Shown: positions 23,000-35,752, counted from the first letter of the stretch. The stretch is 64,000 nucleotides of DNA from Sympetrum striolatum (GCA_947579665.1 OX388351.1:54940939-55004938), one strand, 5' to 3'. Notes: generated by a model from the letters alone, not told the origin. Numbers and translations are program-made.

Positions 23000-23950
23000 T
23001 TGCGTACTTTTGTTTTTCATACGAGTTTCATACGGAATGGTGCTTCTCCACTTCGCTTCATCTCCAACCCTGCCAATTTCAGATGCGCGAAGACGTCGTA
23101 TTCGAAATGTATTATCGTGACGTACGAGAGGACCGAACCGTACTATTCTCGGAAGCGCCGTTATTGCCGAAAGGAGGAAAATGTTTTCTTGTTTCGGCCG
23201 CGTATATTCAAATAGCTCCCCCTTAAAATGAACATCTCTTCCGACTTTTGCGTCACATTCGCCCGGACGTCCCCAATTGCTCTACGATATCCCTTTCTCT
23301 TTTTCCTAACGCCCTTCCGCAAATAGAGCTGGATAAACATCCGGGACCGGTCCAATAATTCCGAAAAATCCTGAGTTGAGCGCTGTACGCAACTGGGACC
23401 TAAGAGATCGGCTACTTTTCGGCTGGATATCCGGGAGGGCCATATAAATTACAGTCCGAAAGATTTCGCCCAAAAATATACGAAAAACGCGCCGGTATCT
23501 GAGGCCCCGTTCGCCGAGTGTAAATAAAAAATCCCCGAGGAAAACGTAACACGGAACACGCACGACGATTTACTATACCTCCTTGTCTGAAAGAAATTGA
23601 GGGTACAGCGGAAAACTGTCCGGAGTCGGTGGTATTGATCTGCGAGGAGAACAGATACGGAGCTGTTTTTCCCGAAGACCTCAATGAAACGGGAGGAGAG
23701 ATATATGTTTTCCGTGGACGCTGATAAGGAATCTGACCGACCAATGGTTGGGGTGGAAATAAATAGGGGTAAGGTGTTGTTGGTGAGATGGATGAGTGGA
23801 GGAATGCAGATAAGGAGCGGGTTGTATTAGCTGCGTATCGCTGAACAACTCTTGCGAAACACCTTAACAGTAAATTATGGACGGAGAAACTTCTTTCGAT
23901 TTTAAAAAGAAGTGAATCTAGCGAATTTCTGCTCGCATTGTGTCTCACGA
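23000..23950. promoter_or_regulatory. CpG-rich repeat-free island I5
   Basis: One of the longest CpG-rich blocks. The minus strand is stop-free for 178 codons at 23412-23948, but the translation is low in acidic residues, has no domain I know and overlaps a second 85-codon frame, so I treat it as a by-product of low AT content. Candidate regulatory DNA or unrecognised exon. Confidence 0.28.
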
Positions 23951-24375
23951 AGTTACGAGATTATGCCAAGAAGTGTTCAGTGAGCTCCAAATACTTTAAG
24001 GTTAATTTAAGAGTTGTGTACTCCAGAATTTGCGGAGTGCAATCTGCTATACGGCTAAGTGAGAAGTGTACATTTCGTTCATATTTTTACGAATATGTAT
24101 TACTTACATGATTGAAATTGAAATTGAAATGTATTACTTACATGAAATAAGGTAGACAGTAAATAACTGTAAATTAAAGAGATAGCGAGCTTTGGTTTGA
24201 TTAGCTTTTCGGATCAATATGGTTATGGTACTTGTGCTTTTATGGTGCATGGACTTTTTTTAGATATGTATTTAGGAAGTAACTTTAGAAACTAAGATCT
24301 GCCCCAAAGAAAAGTAAGGTTACTAGCAATAAGTTATCTGAAAATCTAATTCGATTGTGACTAGAACTCAGGTTG
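23951..24375. other. AT-rich DNA with a short direct repeat
   Basis: TGTATTACTTACATGA is repeated around ATTGAAATTGAAATTGAAA at about 24096-24145, a minor slippage duplication. Confidence 0.5.
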
Positions 24376-24379
24376 AACC

Positions 24380-24545
24380 GTCCACGGCGGCGGAGTGGTT
24401 TGCATGCCAACATGATAACGCTCCAACACCATGGTTCAAATCCTGGCTAAACAGATTATTCTTCTTAGGAAATGGTCATGGGTGATCTCTCTCTAGGTGA
24501 AGCATAAATAAACAAATTAATTGCTTAAAAAATTAAAACGATTTT
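24380..24545 (+). repeat. tRNA-derived SINE, family S4, copy 1
   Basis: GGCGGAGTGG fits a Pol III A box and GGTTCAAATCC a B box, at tRNA-like spacing of about 50 bases. The same GGCGGAGTGG and GCTCCAAC blocks occur in reverse at 59.2 kb. It lacks an acceptor stem and runs into AAATAAACAAATT-type tail sequence. A SINE or tRNA relic, not a tRNA gene. Confidence 0.6.
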
Positions 24546-24748
24546 CTTTTTTTCGAGTACATGCCCTAATAAATTGAAATATCATACTAGGCAGTCTACA
24601 AACATTTTGAGGTTTCCCTAAACAACTGTATAACACAACTGGTTAGATAAAAAAACCTGAAAGGAGAAGATCCGGGTTGGTTCTCCTGTCAATGCACATT
24701 ATTCTCTTCCGCTTCAAACCTTGTTTGTATTAATAAATAAAATTTTCT

Positions 24749-24846
24749 ATTGTACTATTTTCCAAACGACCGGTTTCATAAGATAACTTACATCTTCAGG
24801 TGAAATCATACCTGAAGTTATCTTACGGTGGAAAATAGTACAAGTG
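24749..24846. repeat. palindrome with the best hammerhead-like motif, H5
   Basis: The left arm (24749-24801) and right arm (24810-24845) share TTGTACTATTTTCCA, AAGATAACTT and CTTCAGGT in inverse. On the minus strand the left arm reads CTGAAGATG, TAAG-TTAT-CTTA (a clean four-pair stem II), T, GAAA, then CCGGTCGT. CUGANGA, GAAA and a palindromic ACCGGU ending in a UC cleavage-type step are all present, as in hammerheads with minimal stem III. The stem I partner is weak. The right arm has lost the central part. Confidence 0.55.
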
Positions 24847-24849
24847 AAC

Positions 24850-25595
24850 ATTTTATTTCTTAAAGTCATTTCTATGGAATTCCACATAGTCAAACCTGAT
24901 TGATTTTACTTGTTTGTATTTCTTAGGTTTCTGTTCGAGAATTTAATCCGACTTAAGTCTTAAAAATAAACAATTTATTACGTTTAAAATTGAAGGTAAC
25001 AATATAACACAAGCATTTAAAACACAAATCATAAGGGTATAAGCAACAAGTATTTTTTATGAATTTGGTACCCACGAGTCTACTGAGAAATATCCGGATG
25101 AAAATTAACTATCAATAATTAACAAAATTAACTATCCGGGTGAAAGAGAATCTTGAGATGAGGTAAGGTTAAACAAAACCTTTATGTTTAGACCGACTGA
25201 AGTAAAAGCCCAGGTCTTTGAATGCTCAGGCAGTATTCTCTCATCTAATAGCATAACATTGCACAAACAAGGTGTATATGATTCGGCGTAGTAATATACT
25301 ACAAGAATATCTGTCACGGAAGTGACAAACGACCTTGGTTTGAATCCCAGTTACTTCAATATTGGTAGGTCGGTTGGTTTTTAGAAGTACTTTGATATCT
25401 TGGGTAATTTTGCACATGATCTCCCCTCTAAAATCAAACTCGGGACTACTTTCACCAAAGCCCCCAAAAACAACCCAAACCATCCGGGAGCTCCTACTTT
25501 GATGTTTTAACTTCTGCTTATCTTAGGGTTTCAAGGCGCATGCCTAGTACACAAAATTTAACTCTCTTTCCATCCTTCGTTAAATAATCGTCCAA
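24850..25595. other. AT-rich DNA with a weak tRNA-like fragment
   Basis: GGTTTGAATCC at about 25336 is a B-box-like string, possibly the remnant of another SINE. No body sequence could be matched. Confidence 0.35.
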
Positions 25596-25599
25596 TTAC

Positions 25600-26370
25600 A
25601 GGAAAAGGTTAACTGAATCCATCAGTGAATCCGGGAGAGTTGGTAGCCCTACTTGCGACCCTAAGATACTTGGCAGTGGTTAACGGTCCGTTAAGGCGGT
25701 TAACTTGAATGCATCTTGTTTCCCAGGGGCGACTAGATGTTGGGAGGTTGATTTCTGCGGCACGAAGTCGGTGTTATCGACATTAGGCCCCATTTATTTT
25801 CCGCTCTTTTTCTTTTGCAGGGTCCCTCCTTGGGGACGCCGAGGCCGATGCATTGCTCTCATTGGAGGAGTCCGTGATCTCGCCGATGTAGCAATCGGAT
25901 TTTACGCCTCGGAGGGAGTGGGGGCGGTGGGGGATTGAGGGGGGATATTTCCGAAGTCGGAAAGCAAAATCGCAGAATAAGAGGTAAAAATAAAATTCGT
26001 AACGGAAATTTAGTGGAAGATTGGGGGAGGTAAGGGGTGCGGCAGAGTTGATGACAGGGAAAGAGGTGCGGTGAGAGGATATTTCGACCCAATCGGCTCA
26101 CCACGATTTGTAAATGAGCCCCAGACGTGTAATGTAGCCGTGGAAGTTTATTTGTTGCGTGTTTCGAGCATTTTTGTTCGGTTGCAATCACTCGGGTTCA
26201 ATTGATTGGATGGGAAATGGATTTCTCAACTTTAGTTTCCTTATGATTGGAAAGCGTTCATCCAGGTTTCGAGGAAAGGAAGAAAAACGATAAAAATATA
26301 ACGTGCTTAATCGATTGCTCCGGTACCGTCTTACTTCAGAGGGGGAATATTTTACTGTCCGGAATTTGTG
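25600..26370. promoter_or_regulatory. CpG-richer island I6
   Basis: CG-rich and G-rich, with a GGAGGGAGTGGGGGCGGTGG block near 25911. No repeat family is visible. The 110-codon minus frame at 25859-26191 is proline-rich low complexity, so no gene is called. Confidence 0.27.
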
Positions 26371-27495
26371 GGATACATGAAATCGAAGGAGGCATAGATG
26401 CTATAGATGGCACCAGATCCCAGTATCAAATACTGCTATTTTTGAAAAAATCTCTCCTGCCCTAAAAATCATACATTTTTTCTGTTCTTCCTGTAAACTC
26501 ACAAGATGCTCTATTCATCTTTGTACATACAGTTTTATGCTCTTTTCATTATATTTAAATAAAAAATATTGAATGTTGTATATGATCTTATAATTTCACT
26601 ATTTTCCTTAAACCATGTTTATATTAATTACTGTTTATCTATGGTTATTATTAATTAAGGTATAATATTAAATAAAAATGTATTTGAGTATTTTTTGGGT
26701 TTCTCATCACTTCAATATTTATGTTTTCATAATGTTTTATCCTTTTTCTTCTGTTTATCTTTGCTAATTTGACGTAGTATGTTTATTTTTCCAGTCTTCT
26801 TCCTGACACTTTTTTCATATTTTTCTTTTTTTTTCTTTCTAAAAATTTTAGTTGTAGCTGTCTGTATTTTTAATAGATTTTTTTAAGTCCACCTTCTCGT
26901 GGATTTTGTTCCTGCAGGGTCTTCACTATTCCCATGTATTTTTTAGTTGCTAACACGCAAAATATTTTCCTCTTTTTACCTTTGCTTATAGTTTTATTCC
27001 AAAATCTTGTTCTTAAAATATCTAATTACATACTGTTAGATTTAAGATGAGACTTATAAGCCTCCGTCTTGAGCCTTGATATAAAATCGTACATTAATTT
27101 TACACCAATAGTCGATTTTTGATTTATCATAATTTGTTGCATGCTTGGAGCCGTTCTTTGTATTTTGGTTCTTTATTCAAGCTTTAAGTATTTCTATCCG
27201 GAAAGAGTATGGGAGGAATTGGGAAGATTTCTATGGATGAGGTAATGATGCTAAAAGGGTAAAATAAAGAAAAGGGGTTGGAAGTTGGGTTGTTGTTTTT
27301 TTTGGGAAATACTTGCTTTGGAGAAAAGCAGGTTGTTTGTATCTTCATCTGTTATCTTTCCTGGTTTCGTATTTAAAATTTTACCTCGCATCTTCTGCAC
27401 ATTTACGACTTAGGAGATTTTTAAACCTTATTCTGTTCTCCGTGTCTCAGCCCTTTATATACAGATGCACTAGTTTGGAAATTCTCTTCTCGTAC
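26371..27495. other. very T-rich DNA, nothing recognised
   Basis: The + strand is T-rich, with poly-T runs around 26820-26885 and 27290. No frame or repeat pair supported. Confidence 0.45.
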
Positions 27496-27499
27496 GCAG

Positions 27500-28065
27500 A
27501 TCTTTCATAAGTTAACCCGTTTGGGCAGAAAAGATCAAGATTTCCTATCGACGGCTCCTTCCCCAAGTCGCGACCGGATTGGCGCTCACAGGAATTGTTT
27601 CATAAAGGCGCGACAAAAGTATACGAGGGAAAAATCGTGCTGAAAAGTGTCAATTAGCATGCTCACCCGTCCGTGAAAGGCACGGAATTGCTAGAGGAAC
27701 AAAGATGGCTATTTGTAGATGTGTTTTCATGCCCACCTTGTTACGTGGAAGAAAACTTAAGCGGAGAAACTCAAAGGCAAACTGAGTGCTGTTGAAGTTG
27801 ATTAAATGAGGAGCATGTGCAGAAAAAGGGGGAGAGAGGTACTTTTTTAAAGATAAATGAATGTCGGGAGAAACTCGGAGAGAGTTCGCGACAAAAGAAT
27901 GTGTTACAACGGATCCGAGTTGTCGAAAGAACGCGAGAGAGATATCGAGTGTAAATAGCGAACACAAAGGGCAAGGAGAAGAATCTGGCGCGACGGCATG
28001 CCGGGAAATATTATGGATTATTCGGGAACGGGGGTGAAAGTACTCTGTTTTTCGCTGGCTGTTGA
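27500..28065. promoter_or_regulatory. CpG-richer island I7 with GAGA site
   Basis: Contains GCGAGAGAGATATCGAG near 27933 and many CG steps. The minus strand has a 149-codon frame (27650-28099) with no recognisable domain. Confidence 0.27.
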
Positions 28066-28251
28066 AAAAGTAGTTAACAAAGATTTTAATGAAATACACC
28101 AGCAGCTAATGCTGAGTAAAAGTGTAGAGTTATGAGAATTGCCCCCAATTTACTATGCAAATCAGAAATTTCTGCTCCGAAATCTCAGATTTCCTAGAAG
28201 CATTTCTTTGACTCATGTTAATCAACGTCATACAACCAAGACCTAATAATA

Positions 28252-28385
28252 ATTGTATTTCTACACAAAAGCGTAGTTCTACGCCACTTAATCAAATCCC
28301 TTTAGGATAGGAGCGGTATTATTCTGGCTTATTCTCAAAGATTGCTTTTGGCTCTACACATTTCATTAATGAACAAACCTCGTAC
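28252..28385 (+). repeat. dispersed repeat R2, copy 1
   Basis: Shares ATTTCTACACAA, GAGCGGTATTATTCTGGCT, AAGATTGCTT and TTTCATTAA in order with 28712-28832. The copies have diverged substantially. No coding content; nature unknown. Confidence 0.6.
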
Positions 28386-28711
28386 ACCCTATGAGCAGAG
28401 GATACAAATTTACCAAATTTACTAATTAAGGATAACATATATGAATTTGGACATAATTAATAATTATGGATTATATTGAAACAGAGATAACATACCCTGT
28501 TTTTCAAACCTTTAAATGAAAAATAGTAACAGCAACTGCTAAGTTAGATAGTATAAGTACAATAATTGTACGCAGTATACTATTGAAATAAGGAATTTCC
28601 GCTGAGTAATTTCAGAACCCTTGGAAACATATCATTGATAGCCGTAAATAAACCTCATTTAGAATTATATGAGTTTGATTATATAATGTAATAGTTAAAA
28701 GTAAAAGAATT
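28386..28711. other. AT-rich spacer between the R2 copies
   Basis: No further similarity between the flanks that I can see. Confidence 0.4.
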
Positions 28712-28832
28712 CAATTTCTACACAATACGAATTTATGTCACTCACTCAATTCAATTTAGTATACGAACGGCATTATCCTGGCTCACTCACAAGATTGCTT
28801 CCGGTTCTATTTCACTCATTAACATTTTCATA
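28712..28832 (+). repeat. dispersed repeat R2, copy 2
   Basis: Reads AATTTCTACACAA, GAACGGCATTATCCTGGCT, AAGATTGCTTCCGGTTCTA, parallel to copy 1 about 455 bp upstream in the same orientation. Confidence 0.6.
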
Positions 28833-29629
28833 CTCAGTAATTGCCTCATTTTCTTCGCTTTTAACTCGAGCAAGAAGACGGTGGAATATATTTAAAAAAG
28901 AACAAAATGTTTACACATAATTATACCCTTAATTTACCATCACTCAAAACTGAACACAGCTTATAACATTATTTTTTAAATATATTCAAACTTTTCTAAG
29001 GAAACAATTTAAAATGGTCCATTGTAAGATATATGTTTTTACAGACGCTTTGCATATTCTAATGGCTGTCATATGAACTGCTATTATTATTCCGTCACTT
29101 TATGATGCAATAATTGATTTCAGATGATATACGAAGGTACATGCATATCAAAATAACCTTATTTATTTTTACAAATTATGGCTTTATTTTATATAAAATT
29201 GCAGCTAATTAAATTTCAATGGAATGAAGTAGACAAAGTAAACCGCGAGAAACAGTGAACTGCAAGAAATTTTGTACCAAGTCAAAAGGTTAGACTAATT
29301 AGTTTCGCTTGAGGCATACGTTATCTAACTTATGAATGCTCTGGAATCCTAATGCTAATTATTTCCATTCCCGGTGATTCGCCATATGTCTTTTATAGCC
29401 TTCCATTTAACATACTAATAATACGTGTCTACCCTCCGTCTAATTACCACTCACATCTCTCCTATTCTCTACCCCATGCATTCTCCTCTCCTACTCTTGC
29501 CAAAGACCTTTGCGTTCCATTTTCTATACCTGAAGTTGATTTTCATGCCCATTGAGTGGAAATTTACAATACTTCGAGCCCTTCTGAGGGCACTAATATC
29601 TATAGATAGAAATTGATCGCAGTGCTATT
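28833..29629. other. AT-rich DNA, nothing recognised
   Basis: 29400-29530 is C/T-rich but has no further structure. Confidence 0.45.
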
Positions 29630-29741
29630 GAAGGCTAATTACAGCGATGAACCACACGTGAGAGCAATTTCAAGTATTAGTAGCATCGCTATTACAGGTT
29701 AATTATAGCTGTGAACTACATGCATGAGCTATATCAAATGC
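29630..29741. repeat. diverged tandem duplication, 54-bp period
   Basis: GCTATTGAAGGCTAATTACA (29634) and GCTATTACAGGTTAATTATA (29688) begin two units that continue in parallel through GTGAAC/ATGAAC and CATGAG/GTGAGAG blocks. Confidence 0.65.
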
Positions 29742-31185
29742 AGCCTCGATAATTAGTGATCATTTCCTCAAAAACAATCAAGAAACTTATAATTCAATAC
29801 AATAATCACATAACGTTCTCATTTCTCTCACACCTTCAAAAACGTTTGTGCCCTCGACGTCAGAAATATTTATTTTTGAAATAAAAGTTTAGTACATAAA
29901 ATAGCAATGTATAGGAGTGGTATTCTCCTGTATAATTCTTTTTTTTTTCACTATACTTTATTGGGTTAGCCAGTTTCTTCTCGGGTGTATCGAGACTGAA
30001 GTTATTTTTCACATCATCATATAAGAAAAGTCTAAGTTAAAGATCATGTATCTTGTGTCGTTTTACTTTGAGCTTTATTGTTATGGGAACTGCTATAAGA
30101 TCAGATTTTCCACTTTAACACATTTTACCCTCTTCCTGTCATAAACTGCGTGTTATGCGACACAGAATCCACTTACATGTGATTTTATAAAAGGTAAAAT
30201 AAAGTAATTATATTATTTATGATTCAAAACTACAAATAGGCACAAGGCCAGGTGGTAATCATATGGTGGGGGGGGGGTAGAAATTACATATGATATACAA
30301 TATTATATAATAAATCAGAAATGTATTTAATCATAATATGCGATCAATCATAAAGTAAGGACAATGTTAGCAATGCTCAATGGGTGGATGACTTGTGTAA
30401 TATATATGATTAATGTGATTGAGTGATATAGTGACATTGTTAAGTGTGTTGTATTTGTAACCGTTGAATGTCTGATTTTTCTTACATTTAATATTTTTGT
30501 AACATAAATTATTATTATTATTTTCGTATGAACTGCTGGTAGGCTGTAAGCCTGATGGCATTTTTTTACCTACATAAACATACATACATACACGCAAGTT
30601 ATATACATAATTAATGTAAAATATATAGAAAATTCTCATAGAATGATTATATCCTAGCGTACGTATACGATATTATATCTACACAAGAACTAAATAATCC
30701 ATGCTTAGTATTGTTTGCAGCTGTTTTCACTGGATATTTCTGGGTTCCTGCTAAAAGCAGTTTTCAATAACTTTTGGATACACAGGTAATCCTTTGCATA
30801 TATTTTATTGTATTGTATTGGCATTTTTATTGGATTGTATAACATCCTCCAAAGATGACTCTAATTAAAATTATTGTGACTCTATTCTGATTTACCTTTT
30901 GTCTTCTATAAGTATTATTTACTGTTTTATTTTTTATGTTCAAATTATTTATTAGACTTCTTTTTCCTTGATGTATTCAAAATAATTTTTTACGCATTTA
31001 AATTTCTCTTCGTAGCCAGACAAAATCTTGAATATGTGGTTATTTAATGTTCATAAATTTGATTTGTACTATTTTTATAATTTAAAGAAGCATGTATTAA
31101 TTTGTATATGAACAATGAATAGTAAAAGTAATACTAATGATTATATTCCTTTAAAATTATGCATTAGTTATCAAGTGAAGCGAAA
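29742..31185. other. AT-rich DNA with a possible LINE tail
   Basis: On the minus strand at about 30570-30490, GCCATCAGGCTTACAGCC is followed by an (AAT)n run. This resembles the GGCCTGATGGCCTAATCGC end at 50.7 kb that leads into AAAT repeats, so a worn LINE 3' end is possible. G10 lies at about 30266-30276. Confidence 0.35.
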
Positions 31186-31189
31186 GAGC

Positions 31190-32790
31190 TATACCACCTT
31201 ATTATCAATGGCTGAGTTTTCGCGGAATTAATTGTGTTTCGCGCTCTTCTATTTTCCCCACGTCACTTGCATTCGAACCGAGAGAAACTGCGATTCCGAA
31301 TTTCTATATGTGCCTTCAATTCATCGCCGTGATTCAGAGGCGAAAAAAAAACACCCTCGGAATTCGTAATAATTAGGGCTATGGACTCCGCGCTACATTT
31401 GATTTATGAGATCAAATAAACTTAATATCGAATTTAGTTCGGGATAGTGGAGGGAATTCCGATCGGCTGATAAACAAGCGGAAGGTTTTAATTAATCGGC
31501 CCTCTCGGATTCTATTACCCGAACTATCTTGAGCCCACTTCCGCACCGAACCGGAAATCTAATATCTTAATTATAATTCGCCATCGATTACGCGGGCTTC
31601 GTTCCCTTTTGAATTAGATTGCATATCACTTCTACTCCCGCCTTTTCCATCTCTTTCGCTCTCCCAAACCCTCGTCAAATCCTATTTTTATCCTTTGGAG
31701 AAATCCGCTCACGCCAACTGCCTCCCCCTCTTCCCCTCCCCTACTTCCCCCTCCCCTTCCCACCCCCCTCTTGCACACAGCCTCTTGCTTTCTACCTGTA
31801 AACCGCTCCCCACAAGAAGCCTTTTCTCCACTTTCTGCATACGTTTTTTCTCCCTTTATTAATGCATAACCTCCATTAGGAGAGGGCAGCACACGTCCCT
31901 CCACCACCCCTTGTCTCGCTTAATTTCCCCGCTCCCCCTCCTCCCCGCTTTTTTTCCCAATTTCCCGCCGTTGTCATATTTTTATACCCCAGCACACTCC
32001 CGCTCAAATCAAATGCAAACTCCGCCATCTTCCACCGGCGACAACTCTTATCCCACATTCCCCGCCTTTATCCAACCCAGCCATTTTCCTCGCGCGAAAA
32101 AACTTAATTGAAACCGAGATGGTTTTTATTTTCATTATGCGTTTTTTCTTCGGTTCTCATTCGGGCGAGTTTCTCCGTTTCCACTCTCCTTCCCACGCTC
32201 AATTTATCCTCGTCTCGGCGTTCCTATCCTACGTCGTTTTTTTCCCTCGGAGTTGTGTTCCGTGTGTTGTACCCCTTCAATTTTTCTTCCCTAGTTCAAT
32301 TTCGAGCCGCTCGGGGTACTCGGGGGTTCCCCGCGTCTGAATTAATTAAACGCCGCGCAACAGAATTTGAATTAAAAGCGTGAATTTCATTACCCGATAT
32401 CGAAACTTTTAAAGCTCCCGAATGTATTATTTCTGATTAGGCGTCTTTGAGGATGATCGATTCGCTTACGCTGTATCCCCTTTTGCGGACGCCCGCATTT
32501 TTAATTAAGATTCGGTTCAATCAAAGTCTCAGACGGTCGGGTTTTTTCGCTCGATTCCCGGATGCTCTCGTTTCCGTCTGTGACTTGATTGCCTGCATTC
32601 CTCCTTGATGTGCGTTTTAGAAACAAATTCGGGATGTCTTCCGTTCAAGGAAAAGGAAGGGTAAAAACAGTGCAGGACTGTGCGCCCATGAAATTGAAAT
32701 CCAAAGGAAAAAGGGAGAAAAAATCGGACGATGCTGAGAATCGAGCCAGAATCTTCCAGTTTCTGTATTGATGTCCTCATCGAACGAGTG
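31190..32790. promoter_or_regulatory. largest CpG-rich repeat-free island, I8
   Basis: About 1.6 kb with frequent CG and several homeodomain-type AT cores set in GC-rich sequence: TTTTAATTAATCGG (about 31487), GAATTAATTAAACGCC (about 32338), TTTTTAATTAAGATT (about 32498). A pyrimidine tract lies inside it. No splice-bounded frame stands out. The mix suggests a developmental cis-regulatory region, but that is inference. Confidence 0.35.
31720..31781 (+). other. polypyrimidine tract
   Basis: About 60 bases almost entirely C and T (for example CCCCCTCTTCCCCTCCCC) with only isolated purines. Could adopt triplex structure or act as a promoter-type CT element. Confidence 0.7.
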
Positions 32791-34070
32791 GAGTTGTTTG
32801 TATAACAGTCTTTTGAATCTGATTGAGAAATAGGCTCTTTATTCTGCCAATGATAAGATGACCCTTTCTGAATGAAGGATTTAGCGGAATTACTTAATGG
32901 TAATTGGTGTTATTTAGAGAAGAGGGCACGAAATATTTTACTTGCATATTGGGGTTTAGTTAACTGTTTCTTTCATGAGGTAAATATCATTTCTTAAAAT
33001 TTGACAGCCATTATTTGTTCATTAGGTTAATAAACTGGTAGAAACTTCAGAATTACACCGTAGAAACTGTACGAATGATCAATGTGAAAGAATAATTGAA
33101 AAGAACTTGATTGATTGAACATAAAAAAATTTGAATGTATATTTTCATATTATTGTATTTGTAAAACAGACTCTTCTTTCAATTTGTTGTTGGTTAAAAA
33201 AAATGAAACGAGTCAAAATAATTTTCAAATGAAATTTGTATTATTTATGGAATAAAATTGAGCTCATGTTAATAGTTTCAATTTACAAAAATATTCATTC
33301 TGTTCTTAAATGAATTTTATTCATAGGACATATGAAAAGACGGCATCTATGGAAAGCAATATCCTTTTAGGCTTATTTGATATATGATATGATATGTTAT
33401 TTATTTATTAGTTTCAATCAAATTTTCTTTACAAAATAAATTTGAAATATAAAATATATTTCAATACAAAGGTAGAGCAAAAAGGTAAAATACCTTATCT
33501 GGCTCTAAATTGTTAAAATCATACATGTGACTTGTTTTTACTAAAAAATTCCAAACTCTTTACATACTCTTTTCAGTCAATGTGAGACTTAAATATAAAA
33601 TACAAGATATACATCCATTATACAGTAATAAAAAATCTTATTTAATATGAAATATTATTTGCATAGTACCCATTACTTAATTTAAGTCATTTCTTTGTCC
33701 AAATATTAGTTTCTTATGTTATAAAAAATTGTATTTAATCCAGCTGACAATTGTGTTATATTTCACTCTTGGAACATTGTTTGTCGATCTTTATGTTTAC
33801 AAGTACCATGTACGCAAGACCACCAAGTCACACCAATGTGCAAATAATTCGATTTACTAATTGACGTAATTGAATACTTCACGAATATTTTGTGTATTGA
33901 TAACTGGCACTATAACTTTTGGAAGGTTAAATTACAATGCAGGAAAATAATGGAAAATTTGTAATAAAGTAAAATGGATAACACATCTAGTTGATTTGCG
34001 ATCCACCATGGAGGAACATGTACATACAGTTTCTGAACCTATTTTTTTCCGCGAAAATACCGAGCAGGAG
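32791..34070. other. AT-rich DNA with a possible minus-strand LINE tail
   Basis: On the minus strand at about 33500-33385, GAGCCAGATAAGGTATTTTA runs into ACTAATAAATAAATAACAT, the style of a non-LTR 3' end. Low certainty. The rest shows nothing. Confidence 0.3.
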
Positions 34071-34074
34071 AAGT

Positions 34075-34164
34075 ATAAAATTCTGGCGGTAGATAGGTAG
34101 GTACCCAGAATAGCTAGGTAGGTACCCACAATATGTGGCGCTATCTATCACCAGAATTTTACAT
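34075..34164. repeat. short inverted repeat with internal tandem
   Basis: AAAATTCTGGCGGTAGATAG (34077-34096) pairs with CTATCTATCACCAGAATTTT (34141-34160) with one G-T type mismatch. The loop holds TAGGTAGGTACCCA twice. The family is unknown. Confidence 0.7.
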
Positions 34165-34359
34165 TTCTTCAGGTCAGCATTTTGGCTGGAAAAATATGTT
34201 CGTGAACTTTTTGAACGTGGTGGTATAAATTGCTAGACTAGCTATTGCTAGTGTAAATCCTATTGGAAAACACTGCCAAAGAATATACTTACATGGTCAG
34301 TGTGTTCTAGATGGACATTAAGGTTAACGAGGTAATACATCTTGTCATGACATAACTGC

Positions 34360-35010
34360 CCTAAACTAAACAAACGTAATATTGGCAGCGGTTCCGTCCT
34401 CCATTATAGGCCACGATCCTTTGGGGAAAACTTGGATCTCACTTCAGATTGAGTCGAGACGGAATCCCTGGCCGCCTTTCCAATCTGCAGAAAGTAACTC
34501 AGACGTCTTTAGAACTCGGTTTTCATCTGTGCATGGATTGCCTTTCATTTGCACTCAATTTGGCCAACCTACGGGGAATTCGCAGCAGATGTGAGGGGGC
34601 CGGAAATGGAACGGGAAGTATTGAAAGGGAAGCATTAAATTAAGGAGGAAGGCGATTTCCTTCCGTGATTCGAGGCACTGCACGCGTGGGGAAGAAATTC
34701 CGCATCCGAAAGAATCAATCGATGGGCTAATAAGGGGCTCGAATCGCTCGATCGTAAACAAACCCTTTTCGTAAAAATGGACGGCCTCCGGCGATCGCAC
34801 TCCCCTCTGCCGCCCTCGGCGGGAATTATGGGACAGCATGACGACGCCTATTTGACCACGCTTTTAATTCCCGGGGATCGAAACTTGGGAATGTAGGAAA
34901 TGGAATGGCTGCGGCATTGCATTGTGCATAGTATTGACTGTGGAGTATTCAGCCCGGAGGCCGGGTCGAACCTCAAGCACTCCACCATTAGCTATAAAAA
35001 TTAATGGAGG
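34360..35010. promoter_or_regulatory. CpG-richer island I9
   Basis: GC-rich and repeat-free, with CGATCG, GGCGATCGC and CCGGAGGCCGGG near its right side. The overlapping frames on both strands (64-94 codons) are not convincing. Confidence 0.27.
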
Positions 35011-35750
35011 GGGAAATGGGGCATACGACCCTGGATGAGGATTGAGGTAGTATATTCTTGCTTTCTTTTCTAAGCTATAATGCCAAAAAATTCGATAATT
35101 GCTTCGTAAGTTTTAGAAAAAATACCGAAAGAATCACATATCATGACATTCATTGAGGAGTTACTAAAATAAACGCCATTATTTAACATGATTCATAAAT
35201 CGTTAGCTTTAAATGGTTACATCAATTAACTGGAAAGAAAATAGTTAACTAAAGCGGCATTTCTCTTTTTCGTACTGAAAGACCAATGAATATGTTCCAT
35301 TTTTCAAGACAAAGTAGCGGGAACCGCATAATACTGTAACAGGCCGGAATAAGAGGAAATTTCATTTACCGTATTGTCTTTTGTTTTGATCACATTTGCT
35401 GAAAAGTAATTTTCATTATACTGCACAAAATATTTTATATACCTATACTATCCTATGCACTTTGTTATGGGTGACTAAACGTTTATCTCGAATGGCCACA
35501 TCAGCTAAGTTCTAAACCTCGCGTGTAAACATTAATATCTATCTTGGTAAATTAAAATTTTAATTGCTCCAAAATATTTATTTTAAAGTTATTTTGACGA
35601 TAATTTGTGCATAGTTTTGCATTCTTGAATACATTTCAAAAATGTTGCTATTTTCCAAATCATCTAGTTTGCGGATAGCTATGCATGAAATGAGACTTTC
35701 TAGATATAAATTCAAACTAGGCCATACGATATATCTTATCTTTGAGCTAT
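35011..35750. other. AT-rich DNA, nothing recognised
   Basis: No structure supported. It lies directly upstream of a LINE tail, but I see no reverse-transcriptase codons here. Confidence 0.45.
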
Positions 35751-35752
35751 TA

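Noticed and set aside
23412..23948. 178-codon minus-strand frame as a gene
   Set aside because: Composition-driven, overlaps a second unrelated frame, no known motif and no supporting splice or promoter signal.
35043..35062. TGAGGTAGTA resembling the let-7 seed region
   Set aside because: The match stops after about ten bases and no complementary arm lies within precursor distance.
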